The notes: generated from the sequence alone by a model not told the origin. A stretch of DNA of 51,868 nucleotides from Candidatus Allofournierella merdigallinarum (GCA_019117205.1 DXAC01000086.1:1-51868); one strand, 5' to 3'; counted from the stretch's first letter, positions 40,161-48,930 are shown. Numbers and translations: made by a program.

Positions 40161-41687
40161 TCAGGCAAGATATACCGCGCCGCCGGGCCCGAGGGGAATG
40201 CCGAGGGTGATCCAGACGATAATGAAGAGGGTCCACATCACGAAGAACGCCAGAGAATAGGGCAGCAGGCAGCTCATCAGGCTGCCGATGCCGGCCTTCT
40301 TGTCGTACTTTTCAGCCGTGCCCACCAGCATTGCAAAGTATGCGAACATGGGGGTGATGGGGTTGGTGATGGAGTCGCCGATGCGGTACAGCACCTGGGT
40401 GAACGAGGGGTCGTAGCCCAGCAGCATGAACATGGGCACGAACACCGGGGCCAGGAAGGCCCATTTTGCGCTGGCGGAAGCGACCAGCAGGTTGACCAGG
40501 CAGACCAGCAGGATGAACAGGATCATCAGGGGGATGCCGGTCAGGCCGATGCTGCTCAGGAAGTTGGCGCCGGAGATCGCGATGAAGCTGCCGATGTTGC
40601 TCTTGTTGAAGTAGGCGATCATCTGGGCGGCCACAATGCAGAAGGTCACATAGCCGGCCATGCTGCCCACGGCGCTGGTCAGGCCTTTGACCAGGTCTTT
40701 GTCGTTTTTGTATTTGCCGGTGGCAAAACCGTAGGCCACGCTGGGCACGAAGAACACCAGCATGATGATGGGCACGATGCCGGAGATCAGGCCGCCGGAA
40801 TATCCCAGCAGATCGCCGGTCTCGTCGCGCATGGGGGAATCGGCGGGGATGCACGCGGCGACCAGCACGGCCACCAGCACCAGCAGCGCGATGCCGGCCA
40901 CTTTCAGGCCTTTGCTCTCTTCGGGGGTCAGGGTGGTGCTGTGCTGCTCAAGCTCGCCGTGGTAAGCGCCCACGCGGGGCTTCACAAAGAAGTGATGCAC
41001 AACGGTGCCCACGATGGTCAGGAACACCGCGGAGGCGGCCATGAAGTACCAGTTGCACATGATGTTGGCCTGGTAGTTGGGGTCGATGATCTGCGCGGCG
41101 GGGCCGGTGTAGCCGATCAGCAGCGCGTCGGTGGAGCCGACCAGGAAGTTGGCGGAAAAGCCGCCCGCCACACCGGCATAACACAGCGCCATGCCGGCGA
41201 TGGGGTTTTCACCGATGGACATAAACACCAGCGCGCCGATCATGGGCATGACCAGGAAGCCCGCGTCGCCCGCGATGTTGGAGTTGACGCTGATCAGAAG
41301 CAGCAGCGGCACGATCAGCGCCTTGGGGGCCTTCATAACCGACACGCGCATCAGCGCGGAGGCAAGGCCCGTGGATTCAAACAGCCCAACGCCCAGCACG
41401 ACCACAAGGCCGAGGATCAGGGTGGGGAAGTTGGCCACGTTGCTGGTGAAGCTGGAGAGCATCCACACAAAGTTGTCGAAGGTGGCAAGGCTGGTGATGG
41501 TGATGTCCTCGCCGGTGGCGGGGTTTTGCACCGTGGCGCCGCTGAAAATGGCGGAGCATACTACGATGATGACGCAGATGCACACAAACAGGGTAACGGG
41601 GTCGCACATCTTGTTGCCGACACGCTCGACGGCGTTCAAAAAGCGTGTCATCATGCCCAGTTTTTTGGTTTCGGCCTGATTGCTCAT
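40161..41687 (-). CDS. AbgT family transporter (p-aminobenzoyl-glutamate/acyl-amino acid type)
   Basis: Integral membrane protein of 508 residues with 11-13 hydrophobic segments. Family hallmarks: GVGLFESTGLASALMR, SVNSNIAGDAGFLVM, NFLVGSTDALL, and near the C-terminus ASAKWAFLAPVFVPMFMLLG with GDSITNPITPMF. Characterised members import p-aminobenzoyl-glutamate or export sulfonamides using ion gradients. With two amidohydrolases behind it, import of an amide-linked amino acid conjugate or dipeptide is the best guess. ATG 41687 follows GGGAGGG. Confidence 0.93.
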   Translation of the reverse strand: MSNQAETKKLGMMTRFLNAVERVGNKMCDPVTLFVCICVIIVVCSAIFSGATVQNPATGEDITITSLATFDNFVWMLSSFTSNVANFPTLILGLVVVLGVGLFESTGLASALMRVSVMKAPKALIVPLLLLISVNSNIAGDAGFLVMPMIGALVFMSIGENPIAGMALCYAGVAGGFSANFLVGSTDALLIGYTGPAAQIIDPNYQANIMCNWYFMAASAVFLTIVGTVVHHFFVKPRVGAYHGELEQHSTTLTPEESKGLKVAGIALLVLVAVLVAACIPADSPMRDETGDLLGYSGGLISGIVPIIMLVFFVPSVAYGFATGKYKNDKDLVKGLTSAVGSMAGYVTFCIVAAQMIAYFNKSNIGSFIAISGANFLSSIGLTGIPLMILFILLVCLVNLLVASASAKWAFLAPVFVPMFMLLGYDPSFTQVLYRIGDSITNPITPMFAYFAMLVGTAEKYDKKAGIGSLMSCLLPYSLAFFVMWTLFIIVWITLGIPLGPGGAVYLA

Positions 41688-42074
41688 TATTATCCCTCCC
41701 AAAAGCGATTTTTTCAAGGCCCCCGGCCCGTCCGGCGCGCTGTCCGCCGCCGCGAAAAGGCGGGCGGCCGGGCGGAAAAAGGCTTGCTGCCATGGTGCGG
41801 ACGGGGCTTGGGCCGCAGAGAAACAAACCTCCCCGCGGCCTTGCCGGCCGCCGTGGGGGATGCTTCGCTGAAAAGTGTTTCGGGTACCCTTATGGCTTTG
41901 ATTTTACAGGAATTCTCCAGAAAAAAATGCAAATTGTTATACATTTTTTTACGTTTTACGGAAAAATTGTTGAAAGTGCAACAAGGGAAAAAGCGCCGGC
42001 GCGCGGCAGGATCAAAGCAGGAAAACCCGCGTGATCTCCGCCGCGCGCCGGCGAAAATGCCCGGCGCGGCCGGC
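41688..42074 (-). promoter_or_regulatory. AbgT leader: A/T-rich promoter region and upstream terminator
   Basis: No gene is seen in this 387-base stretch. 41880-41985 is unusually A/T-rich for the window; minus-strand candidates are TTGCAC-N17-TAAAAC and TTTTCC (41965-41960)-N18-TATAAC (41941-41936), neither decisive. From 41986 to 42053 a long inverted repeat (see terminator) ends the upstream operon. Confidence 0.45.
41986..42053 (-). terminator. Terminator of the racemase/aldolase/GNAT operon
   Basis: On the minus strand CGCCGGCGCGCGGC pairs with GCCGCGCGCCGGCG; inside, TGATC pairs with GATCA. The stem is followed by GC-TTTTT. Confidence 0.75.
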
Positions 42075-42530
42075 TCAGCCCCGAAGCAGCATGTTCACAT
42101 GGGGCACGCCGGCGATGGCGTATTCATCGGAGATGCGCTCGAAGCCAAGGGCCTTGTAGAACTCCTCCAGATAGGACATGGCGGAGATCTCCACCACCGG
42201 ATCGCCCGAGTCCCGGGCCAGCCGGCGGCAGGCGCGGCGCACCAGCTCGGCCCCCAGACCCCGGCCCCGGGCGCTCTCTTTCACCGAGAGGCGGCCGAAG
42301 CAGTTGTGGTCGTGGCCGTCGTAATGTACCTCGGCGGGCAAAAGGCGCACGTAGCCCACCAGCTCGCCCTCGTCGGTGCGGGCCAGCAGATGGAGGGCTT
42401 TCTGGTCGAAGCCGTCCAGGTCACGGTAGATGTTGCCCTGGCCCAGCACGAAGACCTCCATGCGGTGGGCCAGGATCTCGTACAGCGTCTGGGTGTCCAG
42501 CTCGCTGAAGCGGTAAAATGTAAAGTTCAT
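42075..42530 (-). CDS. GNAT family N-acetyltransferase, ElaA-like
   Basis: Product of 151 residues with the ElaA-type opening (RFSELDTQTLYEILAHRMEV FVLGQ region) and the acetyl-CoA motif RLSVKESARGRGLGAELVRRA. ELAA-type substrates are unknown; the context, last gene after racemase and threonine aldolase, suggests acetylation of an amino acid or amine. ATG 42530 follows GGGAGGA. The gap to the threonine aldolase gene is 24 bases. Confidence 0.87.
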   Translation of the reverse strand: MNFTFYRFSELDTQTLYEILAHRMEVFVLGQGNIYRDLDGFDQKALHLLARTDEGELVGYVRLLPAEVHYDGHDHNCFGRLSVKESARGRGLGAELVRRACRRLARDSGDPVVEISAMSYLEEFYKALGFERISDEYAIAGVPHVNMLLRG

Positions 42531-42554
42531 GGTGTGTCCTCCCGGGTGCGTCGT

Positions 42555-43595
42555 TCAGGCCACCGACGCGGCGTACTCCCGCAGGGCCGCGATGACCTGG
42601 TCGATCTCGGCGCGGCCCACGCCGTGGTGGGTGACAAAGCGGTATTCGTCGGTCAGGATGCCGTACACCTTGATCCCCCGCGCGGCCATGAACGCCACAA
42701 AGGCGTCGCTGTTGAAGCGGGGCAGGTCTGTTTTCCAGAATACCATATTGATGCGTACCCTGGCAAGCTCGGCATACAGGCCGGGGATGGTGTTCAGCTG
42801 GCCGGCCAGGTAGCGGGCGTTTTCGTGGTCCTCGCCAAGGCGGGGGAGCATCTCGTCCAGCGCCACCAGGCCGCAGGCGGCCAGAACGCCCGCCTGGCGC
42901 ATCCCGCCGCCCAGGGCCTTGCGGTTGGCCCGGGCCCGGCGGATGAAGTCCTTGCTGCCGCACAAAAGAGAGCCCACCGGGGCGCACAGCCCCTTGGAGA
43001 TGCAGAACATCACCGAGTCGGCGCAGGCGGCGATCTGGCGGGCCTGTACCCCCAGGGCCAAGGCGGCGTTGAAGATGCGCGCGCCGTCCAGATGCACCGG
43101 GATGCCCCGGGCGCGGGCCTCGTCATAGGCGTCCCGGAGCACTTCCAGCGGAGCCACCTCGCCGCTGCACAAAGCGTTCTCCAGGCACACCAGGCCGGTG
43201 CGGGGGAAGTGGGGGTCGCCCTCCGGGCGGGCCAGCCGCCGGATGTCCCCGGCGGTGACCAGGCCATCCGGCCGGTCCACCAGGGCGTAGCACACCCCGG
43301 ACAGCCGGGCCGGCGAGCCGCACTCGTAGTGGACGATGTGGCAGTGGGAGGAGGCAATCATCTCGTCCCCCCGGTGGGTGTGGGTCATCACGGCCACCTG
43401 GTTGCCCATGGTGCCGCTGGCCACGAACAGGGCGGCCTCCTTGCCCATCAGCGCGGCGGCCCGCCGCTGCAGGGCGTTCACGGTGGGGTCGTCCTCATAG
43501 ACGTCGTCCCCCACCTCCGCCTCGGCCATGGCCCGGCGCATGGCCGGGGTGGGCAGGGTCACGGTGTCGCTTCGCAGGTCGATCCAGTCTTTCAT
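42555..43595 (-). CDS. ltaE: Low-specificity threonine aldolase
   Basis: PLP enzyme of 346 residues cleaving L-threonine/allo-threonine and other beta-hydroxy amino acids to glycine and an aldehyde. Family features: the opening IDLRSDTVTLPTPAM, VGDDVYEDDPTVN, SGTMGNQVA (phosphate loop), HLDGARIFNAA (Asp170 to the pyridine N, Arg172) and the Schiff-base Lys201 in SKGLCAPVGS. AAGGGGG precedes ATG 43595. It starts 12 bases after the racemase stop codon, in the same operon. D-specificity is not excluded but this fold is the L-type. Confidence 0.93.
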   Translation of the reverse strand: MKDWIDLRSDTVTLPTPAMRRAMAEAEVGDDVYEDDPTVNALQRRAAALMGKEAALFVASGTMGNQVAVMTHTHRGDEMIASSHCHIVHYECGSPARLSGVCYALVDRPDGLVTAGDIRRLARPEGDPHFPRTGLVCLENALCSGEVAPLEVLRDAYDEARARGIPVHLDGARIFNAALALGVQARQIAACADSVMFCISKGLCAPVGSLLCGSKDFIRRARANRKALGGGMRQAGVLAACGLVALDEMLPRLGEDHENARYLAGQLNTIPGLYAELARVRINMVFWKTDLPRFNSDAFVAFMAARGIKVYGILTDEYRFVTHHGVGRAEIDQVIAALREYAASVA

Positions 43596-43607
43596 GGCCG
43601 CGCCCCC

Positions 43608-44318
43608 TTACAGATACCGCGGCGGGCGCACGGCGTAGGCCAGCAGGTTGGCGGCGGAAAGGGTGTCAAACACCGGCACCCCCAGCGCCTGGGCCAGGTC
43701 CGCCGAGTAGGTGGCCAGGTTGCTGCACTCGAAGATCACCGCCCGCAGGTCCGGCGTTTTGGCCCGCAGCTTTTCGGCGGCGCGCAGCACGTCGGCGCGC
43801 ATACGGTCCACGTCCAGCGCCAGGCCGCCCCGGATGACGATCTCGTCAAAATGGGCCTCGTCCTGCATCCCCTGGATGGACAGGCGGATGTCGTCGGTCC
43901 AGCCGGAGGCGCGCAGGTGGGTCTCTTTCAGCAGGCCGGAGTGGCCGGTGATGATGCCGATGCTGCCGCTGCGGCCGATGAGCTGCCAGATGGTGGGGAT
44001 CTGACACAGGGAGGAGCCGGCAAAGGGGATACCCAGCTCGGCGCCCAGGCAGTCCTGGTACAGGCTCATCATGCCGCAGTCGCCCACGATGGCCTTGATG
44101 CCCGCGTTTACCAGGTTTTGGCCGGCGGCCAGCAGGTTCGCCTTGATGACGGGCCCGCCCTCCACCAGGTCGGCAAAGCCCCCCTGGACCACCTCATACC
44201 GCACGGGGTAGGAGAAGCTGGCGGCGTTGCCCGCGTCGCCGGGGGCGCGGGGCGTCACGGTGGAAAACACCAGGATACCCACATCCTGGCCGTAAAAAGG
44301 GTGACCGGTGGGGAACAT
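43608..44318 (-). CDS. Aspartate/glutamate racemase family protein
   Basis: Product of 236 residues with the two-Cys racemase arrangement: Cys81 in GDCGMM and Cys198 in FECSNL, in two pseudo-symmetric Rossmann-like halves. The family includes Asp, Glu and hydantoin racemases and maleate isomerases; the precise substrate cannot be told. The N-terminus is hydrophilic, so cytoplasmic. ATG 44318 follows AAAGGAGC. First gene of the racemase-aldolase-GNAT group, immediately downstream of the nhaC terminator. Confidence 0.85.
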   Translation of the reverse strand: MFPTGHPFYGQDVGILVFSTVTPRAPGDAGNAASFSYPVRYEVVQGGFADLVEGGPVIKANLLAAGQNLVNAGIKAIVGDCGMMSLYQDCLGAELGIPFAGSSLCQIPTIWQLIGRSGSIGIITGHSGLLKETHLRASGWTDDIRLSIQGMQDEAHFDEIVIRGGLALDVDRMRADVLRAAEKLRAKTPDLRAVIFECSNLATYSADLAQALGVPVFDTLSAANLLAYAVRPPRYL

Positions 44319-44336
44319 ACAACACAGCTCCTTTCA

Positions 44337-44367
44337 TAAAAACAGGGCCGGGCGCGACGCCCGGCCC
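44337..44367 (-). terminator. Terminator between nhaC and the racemase gene
   Basis: Minus-strand GGGCCGGGCG pairs perfectly with CGCCCGGCCC around TCG, followed by TGTTTTT. Its T-tract runs straight into the racemase ribosome site, and no promoter fits between, so racemase expression probably depends on readthrough. Confidence 0.88.
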
Positions 44368-44455
44368 GGAGGGGGGGATGCCCGGCGTGGGCCGCGCGGA
44401 CATCCCCGGAGCCCCCCGCCGGCGGGGCCGACAGGGGGTGTCTGCGTGGGAAGGG

Positions 44456-45865
44456 TCATGCCTGGGCGCTTTCCCCGGCGGCGGGGGTGGAGAACGTGCG
44501 GCCCCAGCCGGTGATCATGCTGAACAGCATCACCACAGCCAGGCCCCAGCCGTGGAAAGAGTACAGGACCATCTCGTTCACCGAGAAGTTCACCGGCGCG
44601 CCGGAGCCGCCCGCGAACATAAAGGTGAGCAGCGGGGCGAAGCCGTAGGGGATCAGGCACATGCCGGCGCAGGACACGGCGTCCAGGATGTTGGCGCTGC
44701 GGTCCGGGGCGATGTGGTGCTTTTCCACCAGCAGCTTCTTGGCGATGGGGCCCTCCATCACGATGGCCACGCTGTTGGCCACGGTGAGCAGGCAGAGGAT
44801 GATGTCGATCAGGGCCACCATCAGCTCGGAGGAGCGGGCGTCCTTGGTGTAGCTGGCGCAGGCGTTGATGAGCCACTCGAAGAAGCCGCCCTTGTCCAGC
44901 AGGTTCACCAGGCCCATGAGCAGCATGGCGAAGATGGCGATGTCGATGAGGCTCTGGATGCCCTCCACCAGCACGCCGCTCACCACGAAGTTGTCCATGT
45001 CCACCACCAGCAACCGCTCAAAGGGCAGCAGGCCGGTGACCAGGCCCAGCGCGATGCCCACGCTGCCCGCGCCCATCAGGGCCACGATCAGGTGCACGCC
45101 CCGGTACATCAGGATGATGAGCAGCGCCGGCACCGCCAGCATGAGGAGGCCCTTGGGGGAGAGCTCGCCCACAAAGGACAGGTCGCCGTCGCCGGAACCG
45201 CCGGCGCCGAAGATGAAGAAGCCCACCGCCGCGATGGCCGCGGCGGCAAAGGCGTATTTCAGGCGGGAGCGCACCACGGCGGACACGTCCACGCCCTAGG
45301 TGTAGGCGGAGGCGATGGTGGTGTCGGACACAGGGGCGATGTTATCGCCGAAGTAGGCGGCGCTGACGATGGCCGCCGCCATCACCGGCGGGTTGGCGCC
45401 CAGCGCCACGCCCACCGGGTACAGGATGGGCGCCAGGGCGATGACGGTGCCCAGGGCCGTGCCGGTGGCGGTGGACAGCAGGCTGCCGCAGATAAAGGCG
45501 ATCAGCGGGAAGAAGCGCCCGCTCAGGTTGATGTTGATGCTCAGCCAGATCAGGCCCTCGATCAGGCCGGTCTCTTTCATCAGCTGGGCCACGATGCCCG
45601 CCAGGAACCAGGCCATCAGCATAATGGAGACCATCTCGGAGGACATACCCTGGATCAGCAGATCGGCGCACTGGGTAGGCTTTTTGGCCATGATCAGCGC
45701 CACCAGCACCGCGGCCAGGGTGGGCGCCCAGAACGCCATGGGCAGCGCCTGGCCGCTGACAGACAGAAGAATGATGCCCGCAAACAGGACGATGAACGGA
45801 ACGAGCAGACCGAACATACCGCCGTGGAATTGGATCCGCGTGTCTTTTTCAGACGCAGTGAACAT
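44456..45865 (-). pseudogene. NhaC family Na+/H+ antiporter interrupted by an in-frame amber codon
   Basis: One uninterrupted frame of 470 codons except for TAG at 45298-45296 (codon 190), giving fragments of 189 and about 279 residues. The whole has normal NhaC length and both halves keep family features: TGTALGTVIALAPILYPVG and NIAPVSDTTIASAYT before the stop, VVRSRLKYAFA right after it, and LMVALIDIILCLLTVANSVA later. The site reads A-Y-T-stop-G-V-D-V; one transition from CAG (Gln) explains it. NhaC relatives exchange Na+ for H+ or carry organic acids (malate/lactate). GTG 45292 just after the stop could allow reinitiation. Start ATG 45865 has GAGGCGG upstream. Confidence 0.85.
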
Positions 45866-46029
45866 AGGTACCCGCCTCTTGTAATGGGATCATTGCGCCC
45901 TTTCGTCCGATCCCGCCGGCTGGCCGGCAGGGAAAAAGCAGGCCGCCCCGATCCGCAATGGGCAAAACCTGCCAGGGTGTGGGCGGGCTTTTTCCCGCTC
46001 CGCTGCGCCCGGCGGAGGAAAAAAGGGCG

Positions 46030-46075
46030 CAAAAAAGAAAGCAGATGCTCCGGGGCGTCGCCCCGAAGCATCTGC
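46030..46075 (-). terminator. Terminator of the ridA / class V aminotransferase operon
   Basis: Minus-strand GCAGATGCTTCGGGGC pairs (one mismatch-type G-T) with GCCCCGGAGCATCTGC around GAC, followed by TTTCTTTTTT. Between it and the nhaC start (45866-46029) I see no gene and no convincing promoter. Confidence 0.88.
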
Positions 46076-46141
46076 GCTGCGCTTATGCAGGGCTGAAATG
46101 CATGATGGAAAACTCAGTGCCTGTCAGCCGCCAGGTTGCGC

Positions 46142-47383
46142 TTAGCCCTTGTAGTCGGGAGCGCGGCCGATCTCCTTGATGAGATCCTGCATACCGGCGA
46201 TCATGTTGTCGATATCCTGCTTGTTGTTGAAGTACTGGCAGGAGATCCGGAAGCCGCCCACGTAGTCGGTGAAGCGCTGGGCGATGAAGATCTTGCGGGC
46301 ATGGAGCTTCTTCAGGATCATGCGGTCGGTGTCCAGGTCGTCGTACAGGCGGGCGATGACGATGCCGCCGAAATGGCCGGGATCCCGATGGGTGATCAGG
46401 GTGCCGCCGATCTCTTCGATGCGGTCCATGCAGTAGCTGGCCAGCTCGCGCACATGGGCTTCGATGTTCTCGATGCCGATCTCGTTCACCAGGCCCAGGC
46501 TCTCACCCAGGGCGATGGCGCCGGTGTAGTTGGAGGTGCCGCCGATCTCAAAGCGACGGGCGGTCATGGGGAAGGTCCAGTCGTGCACAGAGGGCGCGGC
46601 GGGATTCTCCCAGTAGGCGCCCCAGCCGCCCTCGGGAACGGTGGTGTTCAGGTAGCCGGCGTAGCTCTGTTTCAGCTTGGGCAGGGTCTCCTTGTTCACA
46701 TACAGCACACCGGTGCCGTAGGGGGAGTTCAGCCACTTGTGGCCGCCGGCGGTGAGGATGTCGATGTGGCAGGCCTTGGTGTCGATCTTGGTCACGCCCA
46801 GCTGCTGCACCGCGTCCACCACCAGGTAGATGCCGCGCTCTTTGCAGAAGTCGCCGATCTCTTTCATGTCGCTCTGCCAGCCGTTGCACCACTCCAGGGT
46901 GGACATCACCAGCACGCGGGTCTTCTCGTCCACCAGGGGCTCAAAGGCGGCGGCGGTGAAGCGCTCATCCGCGGGCTTGCAGACGCGGATGTCGATGTTC
47001 TTCTCCTTGCGGATGACGCACCAGGGCAGCGCCACCTGGATGAACTCCAGGTTGGTGGTCACGATGTTGTCGCCGTCGTTGAGCTCGATGCCCTGGGCGG
47101 CGATGTTCAGGCCGTGGGAGGTGCTCTCCACCAGGGCGATCTCCTCCGGGTCGGCGTTCAGCAGCTTGGCGGCCTCCACGTAGGCCTTGTGGCGCTTGTC
47201 GTCCAGCGCGATGTGGTGGGCGCTGGAGTTGGCCTCGTCCTGGCGGGCGGTCATGTCGGCGAACTCCTTAACGGCGCGAACGGTGCGCTGGGGCGCAAAG
47301 CTGACACAGGCGGCGTCCAGGAAGGTCATGGTCTCCAGAACGGGCCACTCTTCTTTTCTCAGTTTTTCCCAATCGTAACTCAT
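46142..47383 (-). CDS. Class V aminotransferase-fold PLP enzyme (cysteine desulfurase/epimerase-like)
   Basis: Product of 413 residues. PLP-binding features: ALVESTSHGLNIAAQG (phosphate contacts), VVDAVQQLG (Asp190, pyridine N) and the Schiff-base Lys216 in TAGGHKWLNSPYGTG; EIGGTSNYTGA is a typical C-terminal motif. It lacks the Cys loop of dedicated desulfurases as far as I can see, and resembles isopenicillin-epimerase or kynureninase-like members. The next-door RidA suggests it makes enamine intermediates. ATG 47383 follows AGGAGGT at 10 bases. The ridA stop lies 50 bases upstream. Confidence 0.88.
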   Translation of the reverse strand: MSYDWEKLRKEEWPVLETMTFLDAACVSFAPQRTVRAVKEFADMTARQDEANSSAHHIALDDKRHKAYVEAAKLLNADPEEIALVESTSHGLNIAAQGIELNDGDNIVTTNLEFIQVALPWCVIRKEKNIDIRVCKPADERFTAAAFEPLVDEKTRVLVMSTLEWCNGWQSDMKEIGDFCKERGIYLVVDAVQQLGVTKIDTKACHIDILTAGGHKWLNSPYGTGVLYVNKETLPKLKQSYAGYLNTTVPEGGWGAYWENPAAPSVHDWTFPMTARRFEIGGTSNYTGAIALGESLGLVNEIGIENIEAHVRELASYCMDRIEEIGGTLITHRDPGHFGGIVIARLYDDLDTDRMILKKLHARKIFIAQRFTDYVGGFRISCQYFNNKQDIDNMIAGMQDLIKEIGRAPDYKG

Positions 47384-47433
47384 TGTAACATTACCTCCTG
47401 CAATCCTCATTGATGTATTTTCGGCCTTGCGCT

Positions 47434-47892
47434 TCAAGGCTTCAGACGAACGATCAGCTCCACCTCACAGCAGGCGCCCAGCGGCAGGCTGCTCACGCCC
47501 ACCGCGCTGCGGGCGTGGACGCCCGCGTCCCCAAAGAGCTGGCCCAGCAGCTCCGAGGCGCCGTTGACCACCTTGGGCTGGGCTTCAAAGTCGGGGGCGC
47601 TGTTCACGAACCCCACCACCTTGACCACTTTCTCCACACGGTCCAGGCTGCCGGCCAGGCTCTTGACCACCGCCAGACAGTTGAGCACGGCGGTGCGTGC
47701 GGCCTCGTAGCCCTGCTCCACCGTGGTGTCCGCCCCCAGCTTGCCCTTGCACAGCACGCCGTTTTGGGTGGGCAGCTGGCCGCTGGTGTACACCAGCGTG
47801 CCGTCCAGCACGCCGGGCACGTAGGCCGCCACCGGCGCGGGCACCGTGGGAAGCGTATATCCAAGTTCTTCCAGCTTTTTTTCAACGTTCAC
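47434..47892 (-). CDS. RidA/YjgF family enamine-imine deaminase
   Basis: Product of 152 residues, member of the long RidA subgroup (YjgH/Rid-like). It keeps LVYTSGQLP, GYEAARTAVLNCLAVV and the C-terminal VEVELIVRL-type strand; the catalytic Arg region of classical RidA (N-R-R/C-E-E) is changed to GACCEVELIV, so strict 2-aminoacrylate deaminase activity is not certain. Start is GTG 47892 with AAGGAGGG 9 bases upstream. It is first gene of the operon with the PLP enzyme and divergent from the Crp/Fnr gene. Confidence 0.88.
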   Translation of the reverse strand: MNVEKKLEELGYTLPTVPAPVAAYVPGVLDGTLVYTSGQLPTQNGVLCKGKLGADTTVEQGYEAARTAVLNCLAVVKSLAGSLDRVEKVVKVVGFVNSAPDFEAQPKVVNGASELLGQLFGDAGVHARSAVGVSSLPLGACCEVELIVRLKP

Positions 47893-48064
47893 CTTGTTTT
47901 TCCCTCCTTGTCTTGATCACACCCCTATCATAGTGGAATAAACTGTGAAAAACTATAAAGCATTTAACATTTTTGAACGAATTTTGTCTAATACTTTCAA
48001 AAAAATTTCCTGACGGATATGTAAAATGCTTGTCTTGACTTTTCTCTTGCAAGTCGGGTATCAT
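47893..48064. promoter_or_regulatory. Divergent control region ridA / Crp-Fnr gene
   Basis: A/T-rich for this window. Plus strand: TTGACT (48035-48040), 18-base spacer, TATCAT (48059-48064); GACTT and AAGTC (48037-48041, 48051-48055) form an inverted repeat within this promoter, a possible autoregulatory site. Minus strand: TATAGT and TATGAT (ending near 47927) are candidate -10 boxes for ridA without a clear -35. No exact TGTGA-N6-TCACA site is present. Confidence 0.5.
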
Positions 48065-48120
48065 TAAGTATTCGCTAAACAACCCTTTGTCGCTGTGGAG
48101 AGAAAGGCAGGTCGAGGACT

Positions 48121-48801
48121 ATGTTTGAATACAGCGATCATGAAAACTCTCCCTGGATCACAATGGATCTGGAGGGCTGGGCGCCCCTGACGGAAAAGCG
48201 CCCGACGATGCAGTGCCGCAAGAAATCCATCCTGTTCCATCAGGACGACGAGGCGGACGCGGTGTTCATCGTCAAGTCCGGCCGGCTGCGGATCACCTCC
48301 TACCAGGAGGACGGGGCGGAAAAGCAGCTGTACATCGCCGAGACCGGCAGCATGGTGGGGGAGTCCTCCTGCCTGAACGATACCCGACACCAGTTTTCGG
48401 CGGTGGCCATCGTGGACAGTGTGCTCTGGCGGGTGCCGGTGGGTGAGCTGCTGGCCTGTATGCAGCGGGACTGGCAGCTCAACCGGCGGGTCATCTCCCT
48501 TTTGTGCCGCAAAAAGGACGTGTTTTTCCGCCAGATCCTGGACCTCTCCTTCAAGCAGGCCACCCACCGCATCGCCAGCCAGCTGCTCAATCTCTGCCAC
48601 CAGTACGGCAAGGAGCATGAAAAAGGGGTGTGCATCTCCATCCACTTCACCCAGCAGGACATCGCCGGCATCGTCAACGCCAGCCGGGTCACGGTGGGAA
48701 ACGTGTTTAATATGTTTATGGACCAGGGCCTGCTGGTGCGGGAGGGCAAGTACTTCATCGTCACCGACCTGGACGGCATGGAACAATTTTGCAAGGGCTG
48801 A
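48121..48801 (+). CDS. Crp/Fnr family transcriptional regulator
   Basis: Product of 226 residues: an N-terminal cyclic-nucleotide-binding-type beta-roll (residues 35-125, DDEADAVFIVKSGRLRIT, ETGSMVGESSCLND), a dimerisation helix, and the C-terminal winged helix (FTQQDIAGIVNASRVTVGNV). The effector cannot be predicted; the canonical cAMP RxS pocket is not seen, and the Cys residues do not make an Fnr Fe-S pattern. It is divergent from ridA and probably controls the amino-acid block on the minus strand. ATG 48121 follows a short GAGG. Confidence 0.9.
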   Translation: MFEYSDHENSPWITMDLEGWAPLTEKRPTMQCRKKSILFHQDDEADAVFIVKSGRLRITSYQEDGAEKQLYIAETGSMVGESSCLNDTRHQFSAVAIVDSVLWRVPVGELLACMQRDWQLNRRVISLLCRKKDVFFRQILDLSFKQATHRIASQLLNLCHQYGKEHEKGVCISIHFTQQDIAGIVNASRVTVGNVFNMFMDQGLLVREGKYFIVTDLDGMEQFCKG

Positions 48802-48834
48802 GGGGCCCGGGGAAAGGTTCTGCTCCCAAAGCGG

Positions 48835-48863
48835 TTGACATCCGGGGCGCGGGGTGGTATTCT
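48835..48863 (+). promoter_or_regulatory. purA promoter
   Basis: TTGACA (48835-48840), 17-base spacer, TATTCT (48858-48863) with TGG before it. Near-consensus; transcription should start around 48870. Confidence 0.85.
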
Positions 48864-48883
48864 TAACAGCGTGAAAAAGGGCG

Positions 48884-48930
48884 TACAGCGGTGGCCGGAT
48901 CTCACGATCCGGGCCGCTGTATCTTTTTTT
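48884..48930 (+). terminator. Intrinsic terminator in the purA leader
   Basis: TACAGCGG pairs with CCGCTGTA and, inside, CCGGATC with GATCCGG around TCAC; TCTTTTTTT follows. It lies between the promoter and purA, about 15 bases after the predicted transcription start. ACAGCG occurs twice (48867-48872 and 48885-48890), so alternative pairing with CGCTGT is possible. Confidence 0.85.

Noticed and set aside
45296-45298. Pyrrolysine codon in nhaC
   Set aside because: No pyl genes or insertion element are visible in the window, and a single CAG-to-TAG change explains the stop codon. Not excluded genome-wide; see finding.
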